Assembly (NCBI GenBank): GCA_030043175.1
Contig: JASHYD010000445.1
Span: forward strand, 1 to 7,827
DNA: 7,827 nt
Source of the DNA: Xanthobacteraceae bacterium
GTDB lineage: Bacteria; Pseudomonadota; Alphaproteobacteria; Rhizobiales; Xanthobacteraceae
Reading direction: 5' to 3'
The translations under genes were made by a program, and so were the position numbers. Below are positions 1 to 4,225 of the stretch, one piece after another (position 1 is the stretch's first letter; each line of letters begins with the position of its first letter). The notes beneath the pieces were generated by a model, which was not told the DNA's origin, made no database searches, and saw only the letters and a program-made list of their open reading frames with translations.

Positions 1-147
1 AAGAAGGTCGATGGCACGTCTCGATCAGGCCGGTGCCGCGTCTGGATCAAGGCCCGCAATCCCGCCGGCATCGCCGTGCAGCGGGAGCGGAGCGAGATTC
101 GCAATCGACGAGCCCGAGGCACTACGAGCAGACGGCTTGGGCGTTAG
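1..147 (+). CDS. ATP-dependent DNA ligase, C-terminal end (partial)
   Basis: The frame is open from the first base to TAG at 145-147 and gives 48 residues. It contains a basic SRSGRCRVWIKARNP block followed by AVQRERSEI. This matches the C-terminal end of the adenylation domain of ATP-dependent DNA ligases (LigD ligase-type), where motif V normally reads W-x-K-x-K-N-P near the end of short single-domain enzymes. Such ligases seal nicks using a lysyl-AMP intermediate and in rhizobia act with Ku in end joining. The second motif V lysine is arginine here (KAR). The tail after IRNR is about a dozen basic residues longer than I expect, so the end may have drifted. The catalytic KxDG motif lies outside the window, so it is unknown whether the gene is intact. 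The family call comes from this short tail only. Confidence 0.6.
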   Translation, partial: KKVDGTSRSGRCRVWIKARNPAGIAVQRERSEIRNRRARGTTSRRLGR

Positions 148-153
148 ACGTTA

Positions 154-327
154 ATGAAAAAGGCCATTGCGCACTTGACAGCCATCTTCACAGAGGCATT
201 TTCGTCAATTGGATCACCGCGCGCGAGGGCTCGCCGGGGCCCAACCATGTGCTCCGCCTTGAGGTGCTTGGCCGCGGGCGCAATAATTGGTTACGCAGTA
301 ATGGCGGCAGTCCTTGAGGTTTGTTGA
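154..327 (+). CDS. Possible 57-residue membrane peptide, antisense to the Cys-rich gene
   Basis: A short frame runs from ATG at 154 to TGA at 325-327. It starts MKKAIAHLTAIF, has a basic middle, and ends with a hydrophobic stretch CLAAGAIIGYAVMAAVLEV that could be one membrane helix. There is no Shine-Dalgarno sequence ahead of the ATG. The 3' two thirds lie antisense to the tail of the gene at 214-507. It is listed because the helix-like end is neat, but it may be a chance frame. No family recognised. Confidence 0.2.
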   Translation: MKKAIAHLTAIFTEAFSSIGSPRARARRGPTMCSALRCLAAGAIIGYAVMAAVLEVC

Positions 328-507
328 CGCGTTGTAATAACAGGAGCTTTTCTGCTTGGCGGTCCTCCCGACGCATGGCGAGGGAAGCCACTGGTCATCG
401 CATCGTATTCGACATAATTGGGCCTCAGGAGCGCACTGCATTTCTTGGGCATGGCTCGGCGCGACAACCGAGCATAGAAGTGTGATGGTAATGTGCACTT
501 TTCTCAT
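214..507 (-). CDS. Small secreted eight-cysteine protein
   Basis: A 97-residue protein of unknown function. Residues 1-20 look like a Sec signal peptide: RK at the start, a hydrophobic ITITLLCSVVA core, and a likely cut after S-H-A at residue 20. The predicted mature part has eight cysteines (25, 32, 36, 45, 56, 67, 71, 76), enough for four disulfides, followed by a cysteine-free Gly/Pro/Ala-rich tail. An even number of cysteines in an exported small protein suggests a disulfide-held fold in the periplasm or outside the cell. The ATG at 505-507 is preceded only by a weak GAAGA. The gene lies 26 bases downstream of the start-proximal gene at 534-863 on the same strand, so they probably share a transcript. 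No family recognised; the spacing is not that of a defensin I can name. The tail beyond residue 77 could be extended by drift. Confidence 0.55.
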   Translation of the reverse strand: MRKVHITITLLCSVVAPSHAQEMQCAPEAQLCRIRCDDQWLPSPCVGRTAKQKSSCYYNASTNLKDCRHYCVTNYCARGQAPQGGAHGWAPASPRAR

Positions 508-533
508 GGCGTAAATCTTCGTTCTGACCCGCG

Positions 534-863
534 TTAACCGACGATCGCCCTGGGCCGACTGTCACTGAACCCGTGCGTCGTCGTCTGCCGTGACGCGGAT
601 TTTATGTGGGCCGGGTCCAGACCAGAAAGGTAGGCCCCAACGTTGCCTCCAAGGATTATTCCGTCGATGAGGCTGCGGCCCACCTCGGACGCGATGAATT
701 TGATATCGCGCTGAGAGCTTTCAGTCGGGTTCGCTGGCGAAAAGCCTGTCGGCCAATGCTGGCCTGCTGCCAGCTGCTTCGTTAGGGTGTAAGCTGAGGC
801 GGCGTGATGGGTCGTGGCGGCAACCACCATCATGGCCGCAATGGCGGGACAGGTCCAACGCAC
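534..863 (-). CDS. Small secreted protein, GTG start
   Basis: A 109-residue protein of unknown function. Translation starts at GTG (861-863), chosen because a perfect AGGAGG (869-874) sits five bases upstream. Residues 1-24 form a signal peptide: MRWTCP, an Ala/Met/Val-rich core, and A-A-S-A before the probable cut at residue 24. The mature part has a mid-region (about residues 52-80) with KFIASEVGRSLIDGIILGGN, likely helical and mildly hydrophobic, and a polar Ser/Arg-rich end. No catalytic motif or cysteine cluster is visible after the cut. It is the first gene of a probable two-gene unit with the eight-cysteine protein at 214-507; both encode exported products, which suggests a shared extracytoplasmic role. 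The upstream region carries three inverted repeats that could be operators. No family recognised. Confidence 0.6.
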   Translation of the reverse strand: MRWTCPAIAAMMVVAATTHHAASAYTLTKQLAAGQHWPTGFSPANPTESSQRDIKFIASEVGRSLIDGIILGGNVGAYLSGLDPAHIKSASRQTTTHGFSDSRPRAIVG

Positions 864-868
864 AGGTT

Positions 869-874
869 CCTCCT
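869..874 (-). promoter_or_regulatory. Perfect Shine-Dalgarno deciding a GTG start
   Basis: Read on the minus strand this is AGGAGG, five bases before the GTG at 863-861. It is the strongest ribosome binding site in the window and is the reason for accepting the non-ATG start of the 109-residue secreted protein. Confidence 0.7.
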
Positions 875-888
875 ATGTGCTGTCGCAT

Positions 889-905
889 CGTTCCCGAAGG
901 GAACG
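889..905. repeat. Inverted repeat CGTTCCC-GAA-GGGAACG
   Basis: Seven-base perfect arms around a three-base centre, 26 bases upstream of the GTG of the secreted-protein pair. It shares the GTTCCC/GGGAAC core with the repeat at 1033-1048. Position and symmetry fit an operator or a 5' leader hairpin. I know of no regulator assigned to this motif. Confidence 0.5.
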
Positions 906-995
906 GCGGGCGCCGGGCTGTTGCTGCGGGCGGCAAGGGACAGCCGTCGGGGCGCCGCAGCGATGTGCACAGCTCATCAGGGAGGCCGCTGCCGG

Positions 996-1013
996 CTCTA
1001 AGTTAAGTTAGAG
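996..1013. repeat. Inverted repeat CTCTAA-N6-TTAGAG
   Basis: Six-base perfect arms around GTTAAG, located between the two GTTCCC/GGGAAC repeats. With them it makes three dyads in about 160 bases of otherwise gene-free DNA (875-1109). Function unknown; six-base arms can arise by chance. Confidence 0.35.
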
Positions 1014-1032
1014 ACCCGACAGGAGCTACAAA

Positions 1033-1048
1033 GGTTCCCCAGGGAACC
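1033..1048. repeat. Inverted repeat GGTTCCC-CA-GGGAACC
   Basis: Seven-base perfect arms around CA. This is the second copy of the GTTCCC/GGGAAC core, about 144 bases from the first. I checked each GGAAC here for an EcfG-type CGTT partner at 16-17 bases and found none, so the elements are better read as operator-like dyads than as EcfG -35 boxes. Confidence 0.45.
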
Positions 1049-1109
1049 GATCACAGTCGCTTGATACCGTGCTCGATCTACCCTTGACTTGAAGGTCTAC
1101 CCCGGGCGT

Positions 1110-1330
1110 GTGAAACCAATCCGTCGCATGGCGCTCGGCGGCATCCGCCAGCACGGCGTCCGTGACGTGTTCGTGACCCTACTGCGGTGCGAGCGGGCGT
1201 GAGCATGGACAAGTGGCCTGATGACGCCCCGCGCCATCCTTCGGCCCGCCCAAGCGCTGCAGCCGGTGCAGCAAACTTGGTGGTGCCCAATTGGCTCGAA
1301 CGGTCCGACAGGCCGGGCGGGGAACCATGA
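1110..1330 (+). pseudogene. Frameshifted relic of a small CxxC protein
   Basis: Conserved-looking pieces of one small protein are spread over successive frames. GTG at 1110 begins VKPIRRMALGGIRQHGVRDV and stops at TGA 1200-1202. The next piece, VSMDKWPDDAP, lies in the frame of 1187 (1199-1231). PSFGPPKRCSRCSKLGG lies in the third frame (1234-1285), and PNWLER returns to the frame of 1187 (1286-1303). The order fits a short Bradyrhizobium hypothetical family I recall, about 70 residues long, with MTLGNMRxxGVR, a Cys/His pair, a WPD motif, FGPRMVCTxCG and a terminal RPNW. The frame jumps imply at least three small deletions, so no full product can be made. The last frame ends at TGA 1328-1330, overlapping the ATG of the next gene, so the two were perhaps once translationally coupled. 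Family recognition is from memory. Confidence 0.6.
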
Positions 1331-1530
1331 GTTTGAGTCGTTTGTTTCGGCGCGTGGCGGGGTGGGCGGCCATCGTATGGCTGATCGCGTTACTCGCATT
1401 CTCCTACAACTCACGGCGCCATCTCCCCACCGAACACCTCTTCTTGCTCTACGTAACAGGCGGTGCATGGTGCGTCGTGATTATCCTCGGCTGGATATTC
1501 TCGACCTTTGAGAAGAAGGTGAGGGAATAA
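1327..1530 (+). CDS. Small two-helix inner-membrane protein
   Basis: A 67-residue protein with a basic start (MSLSRLFRRV), a first hydrophobic helix at about residues 12-27 (GWAAIVWLIALLAFSY), a short polar loop with SRRH, a second helix at about 38-59 (LFLLYVTGGAWCVVIILGWIF) and a charged end (EKKVRE). By the positive-inside rule both ends are probably cytoplasmic. The ATG at 1327 was chosen over an in-frame ATG at 1291 because GGGG sits just upstream and because 1291-1326 lies in the preceding pseudogene. The start overlaps the TGA that ends the last frame of that pseudogene (ATGA). Function unknown. Confidence 0.6.
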   Translation: MSLSRLFRRVAGWAAIVWLIALLAFSYNSRRHLPTEHLFLLYVTGGAWCVVIILGWIFSTFEKKVRE

Positions 1531-1562
1531 CTGTCGATATTTGACGTTCTTGCGTCCAGCCG

Positions 1563-1578
1563 GCGATGACGTCATCGC
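1563..1578. repeat. 16-bp perfect palindrome GCGATGAC/GTCATCGC
   Basis: A gapless dyad 32 bases after the membrane-protein stop and about 95 bases before the FixK-type box. Gapless GATGACGTCATC-like sites are typical of dimeric repressors such as the GntR or LacI families, but no regulator gene is in the window. It may be an operator for a transcript heading right. Confidence 0.4.
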
Positions 1579-1672
1579 GCCGCGCGCCCCAAACGCTGAC
1601 CCGATCGGTGACGCCGTTTATGGTCTCTACAGCGGCTCGCGGCCGTGAGGTTGTGTCGAAGCGAAGCCGACA

Positions 1673-1686
1673 TTGACCTGCGTCAA
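1673..1686. promoter_or_regulatory. FixK/FNR-type box TTGA-CCTGCG-TCAA
   Basis: This is a perfect TTGA-N6-TCAA, the site bound by FixK2/FNR/CRP-family activators; FixK2 in Bradyrhizobium responds to low oxygen through FixLJ. If used at the class II position, centred near -41.5, the start of transcription would be near 1721 on the plus strand or near 1638 on the minus strand. No convincing gene begins close by on either strand. The plus-strand direction leads to the hairpin at 2299-2362. I could not identify -10 sequences with confidence. Confidence 0.55.
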
Positions 1687-1817
1687 GTCCTGTTTGTCGA
1701 TCCGGCCCAGGTGAACAGGCCCATCTCTGGACGGGCACCGGCCCCGCGTAAATATTTCAAAATTCAATTGCGGCGTTGCCGAAATCGATTCTTGGATTTT
1801 AGGGAAGCACCAAGAGC

Positions 1818-2182
1818 ATGACCGCAATAGAGTGCGCGTATTTTATGCCTCCTATCCTCCCGCATGCGCCCAGCGAACGGACGAGTACATTATACGAGAG
1901 CTATGGATTTGAGAAAATTGCTAATACGTGGCATTCATTGATGACCCTACTGTATTGGACTTTGATAGATTTATTCAGCGACCCGGATCCTTCGTGGACG
2001 CCCTAAGGTCTTTTTCTCGCAGCGCCCGTGCGAGCTTTGGGACTGCCGCCCGGATTGCGCTTTCCAGCGTCGGCGTAGATTGTCTCTCCCTGTCTCAGCG
2101 GCGCCTCTCGCTCGCCGGCCAAAAGGTCGTCCAGCGGCGTCGCGGCGTGATGCAACATCGATCGATCGCGGTCCTGGCCCAG
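1818..2182. other. Gene-poor stretch with AT-rich patch, possible coding relic
   Basis: From about 1870 to 1990 the base composition is visibly AT-richer than either side. On the plus strand two frames overlap here. One starts at ATG 1818 and runs to 2006, with STLYESYGFEKIANTWHS. The other starts at GTG 1928 and runs to 2221, with FIDDPTVLDFDRFIQRPGSF. Each looks protein-like for only part of its length, as if one gene shifted frame near 1930, and neither has a good ribosome binding site. A minus-strand frame (2158 to 2003, MLHHAATPLDDLLAG) is a third weak candidate. I recognise no family and call no gene. The 1531-1817 stretch before it holds only the palindrome and the FixK-type box. Confidence 0.3.
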
Positions 2183-2207
2183 CAAATATGCCTATTAGGC
2201 ATATTTG
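2183..2207. repeat. Near-perfect 25-bp palindrome (12-base arms)
   Basis: The left arm CAAATATGCCTA and right arm TAGGCATATTTG are exact reverse complements around a single T. At this length it is far from chance expectation and is AT-rich in GC-rich surroundings, like a high-affinity operator of a dimeric regulator (MarR- or TetR-like sites often look so). In RNA it would form a 12-bp stem, but with a one-base loop, so a DNA role is likelier. No regulator gene adjoins it; the nearest firm gene is the acetyltransferase ending at 2390. The binding protein is unknown. Confidence 0.6.
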
Positions 2208-2298
2208 AGCCGGCGAAATAAGGTTCGAGAACATCAGTTATCGAAAGTAAGCTTTCTATCACTTGAAGCGGAGCTCAGAATGCTGTGAGCGGCGACTG

Positions 2299-2362
2299 AG
2301 CCCCGCATAGCTGCTGTCGCGGCCTTCCTCAGTAGGTACAAGACGAAGGTCGCGGGGCTTTA
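2299..2362 (+). terminator. Long hairpin followed by a short T-rich run
   Basis: A ten-pair stem (2318-2327 with 2345-2354, one G-U pair) has a 17-base loop. An outer five-pair AGCCC/GGGCT stem (2299-2303 with 2355-2359) encloses it, leaving a bulge on the left. TTTATT follows directly on the plus strand. That suggests a weak intrinsic terminator for a rightward transcript, perhaps a non-coding one, since no convincing gene precedes it. On the minus strand it lies about 30 bases after the acetyltransferase stop and could act as a 3' stabilising hairpin, but there is no T run there. A structured small RNA is the other reading. Confidence 0.4.
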
Positions 2363-2389
2363 TTATGAGACGTTCGTGGGTGACTCAGT

Positions 2390-2902
2390 TCACTTGGGTA
2401 CCGGATAGACCCATATATCGAATGTGACTTCGTCTCGCTGGATTGTCTTCTCCAGCGTGGCACCGAGCTTGGAAGCGACGCGAGCCGATGCAACGTTTTC
2501 ACGGGCTATTTCGCTTATGAGTCGCCGGGGCCGGTGCGTCCTGAACATCCAATCCAAGATCAGACCAACTCCCTCTGTAGCGTATCCTCTGCCCCAACCG
2601 CGCTGGCATAATATATAGCCGATTTGGGGGTCGGGTGCGTCATAAGGGTGATAGACGCCAAGGCGTCCGACGAACCCGTCGTTGTCATCGACGGCCATCA
2701 TTCCATAACCGCGGAGGGCCCATTGCCCCAAGGCCATGCACATTCTTTGCCATACAACACCTGCTGATGGCGCCGGCCCTTCATGGAGGTGCCTGACGAT
2801 TTCCGGGTCTTGGGACATTGCCATTAGATGATCGTGGTCATTTGCCCGAATCGCCCGCAAAATCAGTCGCGAGGACTTGAGGATCGGGATCTTGGATATC
2901 AT
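2390..2902 (-). CDS. GNAT acetyltransferase, RimJ/RimL type
   Basis: A 170-residue GCN5-related N-acetyltransferase, moving an acetyl group from acetyl-CoA to an amine; the substrate cannot be told from sequence. It opens with IPILKSSRLILRAI, the usual first strand of the RimJ/RimL-like branch (L-x-T/S-x-R-L-x-L-R). The acetyl-CoA pyrophosphate loop is RGWGRGYATEG at about residues 101-111. The closing signature ENVASARVASKLGA is near residues 132-145. Length fits the family. The ATG at 2900-2902 was chosen because the conserved fold starts just after it; ATGs at 2914 and 2926 are alternatives. None has a clear Shine-Dalgarno. An in-frame opening back to 3121 lacks any family resemblance and is probably not translated. 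It stands alone, with decayed DNA upstream. Confidence 0.85.
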   Translation of the reverse strand: MISKIPILKSSRLILRAIRANDHDHLMAMSQDPEIVRHLHEGPAPSAGVVWQRMCMALGQWALRGYGMMAVDDNDGFVGRLGVYHPYDAPDPQIGYILCQRGWGRGYATEGVGLILDWMFRTHRPRRLISEIARENVASARVASKLGATLEKTIQRDEVTFDIWVYPVPK

Positions 2903-2913
2903 GTCGGCGGACA

Positions 2914-3057
2914 TCAGACGCAACATGGCGGCGGCGCAAAGGCCAGTTTGGCAGCCCCGGCCCTCTTGGTGAGATGGGGGTAGACCTCGAGTACCCGGAC
3001 GAGCGCCGGCTTGGACGACCCCGCGCGAGCGAAGCTTAGCACACCCGCGAAGGTCAC
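2914..3057 (-). pseudogene. Possible DUF429-like C-terminal scrap
   Basis: A minus-strand frame from GTG 3057 to TGA 2914-2916 reads VTFAGVLSFARAG, then LVRVLEVYPHLTKRAGAAKLAF. The LEVYPH-x-AGA-x-L-x-F pattern resembles the EVYPHPAL...GA..LPYK region of DUF429 proteins (predicted RNase H-fold nucleases). The rest of a DUF429 domain is missing, so at most this is a remnant. The resemblance is short and from memory. The rest of 2903-3332 shows only this and the promoter candidate. Confidence 0.15.
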
Positions 3058-3161
3058 GGGGAGCCGCCGCGCCGGCGATGAGCGCGGCGGCAGAGGAGCT
3101 CAGCGACGCCACATCACCCAAGGAGACGGCCTGCTTGCTTGGCTGCCAGCCAGCCCGACCT

Positions 3162-3186
3162 GGAACCCGCCGATTGTGGCGGCGTT
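3162..3186 (+). promoter_or_regulatory. Candidate EcfG general-stress promoter
   Basis: GGAAC (3162-3166), then 16 bases, then CGTT (3183-3186), match the -35/-10 consensus GGAAC-N16/17-CGTT of the extracytoplasmic-function sigma factor EcfG of alphaproteobacteria. Transcription would begin near 3192-3196 heading right, towards the small ORFs at 3333 and 3448 and the pseudogene at 3615. EcfG regulons are rich in small hypothetical proteins, which agrees. A nine-base match with two allowed spacings is somewhat unlikely, but not very unlikely, by chance in this much DNA. Confidence 0.45.
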
Positions 3187-3332
3187 GATGGGCTAAATCG
3201 GTTCGATATTGCGCGAGAGCGCTGGGGGACTTGCCTCAGCCTTTTCAGTCGCAGCAAGGGCCGGGGCTTTGCGATCGGAAGTCTCGTAAGCTTTGGAACC
3301 GCGTGGGCTGGGGCCTTAGAGGTAACGGCTCA

Positions 3333-3491
3333 ATGCCCAAACAGCCCAAGCCCAACGGCACGCCCAGCAAGAAGTCGGCGGTTAGGCGGGTCTGGCTGCC
3401 GCTGTGGCTTGCAGCGGTGCTGCTGGCGGTTATGACGCGCAAGGCTCATGGCCGAGCGTCCCCGCGACAAAGACACGGCTCCTCCAAGTAG
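3333..3491 (+). CDS. Small one-helix basic ORF
   Basis: A 52-residue ORF starting at ATG 3333, with AGAGGT about ten bases upstream. It is basic and Pro/Lys-rich at the start (MPKQPKPNGTPSKK), then has one hydrophobic segment at about residues 20-34 (WLPLWLAAVLLAV), then a basic, polar end. It would be a single-pass membrane peptide. An in-frame ATG at 3231 would add 34 residues without a good ribosome site. It lies about 140 bases downstream of the EcfG-type promoter and overlaps the next ORF by 44 bases. No family recognised. Confidence 0.35.
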   Translation: MPKQPKPNGTPSKKSAVRRVWLPLWLAAVLLAVMTRKAHGRASPRQRHGSSK

Positions 3492-3660
3492 CAGCGTGCC
3501 GCCGGCATGCTGGCCGGCCGGGCAGGAGTTGTGTGCGTCGGACAAAGCCGCCGCGATGGAGAAGGCCGCCGCGGAAGTCAAAGTGCCGGTTAACAGGCTG
3601 ATGGCGATACGGCGATGCCCCGCCGCACAGGCAAATCACCCGGTCCGAGCTAGGGCGTAA
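3448..3660 (+). CDS. Small hypothetical protein, possibly decayed
   Basis: A 70-residue frame. Its middle, SDKAAAMEKAAAEVKVPVNRLMAIRR (about residues 31-56), looks like a real amphipathic helical segment. It resembles the C-terminal end of small Bradyrhizobium hypothetical proteins ending in K-V-P-x-x-R/K-L-x-A-I-x-R. The remaining residues (CPAAQANHPV and after) look like read-through into the next, overlapping gene relic, so the original stop may be lost. The ATG is preceded by AAGG at only three bases. Function unknown. Confidence 0.35.
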   Translation: MAERPRDKDTAPPSSSVPPACWPAGQELCASDKAAAMEKAAAEVKVPVNRLMAIRRCPAAQANHPVRARA

Positions 3661-3850
3661 GTGGCCCCACCATGTTGCCCGGTTGGCCGAGAAGGTGTTG
3701 GGCCTCACGGACAGGGAACTCGTACACAAGGTTGCGCGAGTTTACCGGCGGCGCCCTTGACGTGCTCCCTGCGCCCCGATGATCTCCGGTGCGTGGTGTT
3801 CTGCTGTGTTAAGCCGGAAGATGCGGAGGCGTTTGCCGAGCGCTTCGCTG
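3615..3850 (+). pseudogene. Frameshifted small gene with a WPHHVA...KPEDAEAFAERF signature
   Basis: ATG 3615 reads MPRRTG, and the frame is lost in the A run at 3633-3635. In the next frame from 3635 come ITRSELGRKWPHHVARLAEK, VLGLTDRELVHKVA and a TGA at 3758-3760. In the third frame from about 3736 come SLPAAPLTCSLRPDDL (from 3739) and CVVFCCVKPEDAEAFAERF (3790-3846). Joined, the parts form one protein of about 80 residues, like a Bradyrhizobium hypothetical family I recall, with ITRxELxxxWPHHVA, LRRDD and VVFCFAKPEDAEAFAERFGGE. Two single-base-scale shifts are needed, and the expected GGE end is altered (AVAM). No enzymatic role is known to me. It is the last of three plus-strand small ORFs after the EcfG-type promoter. 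Confidence 0.6.
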
Positions 3851-4225
3851 TGGCGATGGGCAACCCAGTGACCCTGAAAACAAGCGGGCGACCCGCGATG
3901 TTCACGACGAACGCAAGGTGCAGAATATCAGCTCATGTAGGAGGACCGGACCAATAGATGGCAACGATGAGCCGCCGATTTGATCGGAAAGTGACCGTTG
4001 CGCAACTCGCAGCCTGTTGTAATCCCTATCATTCCCGCAAGGAAGCAGCAGGTGGTCGGAGAAGTCGAACGGCCCGCCACGCGGGATCGGCGCCAATGAC
4101 CAATGTCGCTGCGATGATGCTGGTAGAGCAGGGGACGCTCGATGGGCCACGACCGCTCTACTCACCATGCTCCGTAATGGCCAAAGCAAGTGCGCGGACG
4201 GCCCTGAGGGCCCGACCGCACATCT
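3851..4225. other. Stretch with no firm gene
   Basis: A plus-strand frame from ATG 3958 to 4248 (96 residues, MATMSRRFDRKVTVAQLAAC) has AGGAGG at 3939-3944, but 13 bases away, which is too far for efficient initiation, and it runs into the end of the peptidase gene. A minus-strand frame (4189 to 3902) is equally long. Neither resembles a family I know. GGCCC-TGA-GGGCC at 4200-4212 is a small hairpin just past the peptidase stop, without a T run on the minus strand. Confidence 0.3.

Noticed and set aside
1034..1047. GGAAC sequences upstream of the secreted pair as EcfG promoters
   Set aside because: No CGTT at 16-17 bases on either strand.
1221..1511. A 96-residue plus-strand frame across the pseudogene and the membrane protein
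   Set aside because: It is out of frame with the two-helix protein and has no family character beyond overlapping the relic.
2156..2168. Short CATCGATCGATCG tandem
   Set aside because: Three GATC-like units of four bases are too short to call a repeat element.
2903..3121. N-terminal extension of the acetyltransferase to 3121
   Set aside because: The extra 73 residues are low-complexity Ala/Gly/Arg with no acetyltransferase resemblance; the fold begins just after ATG 2902.
4200..4212. GGCCC-TGA-GGGCC as terminator of the peptidase operon
   Set aside because: There are only five base pairs and no T run on the minus strand.
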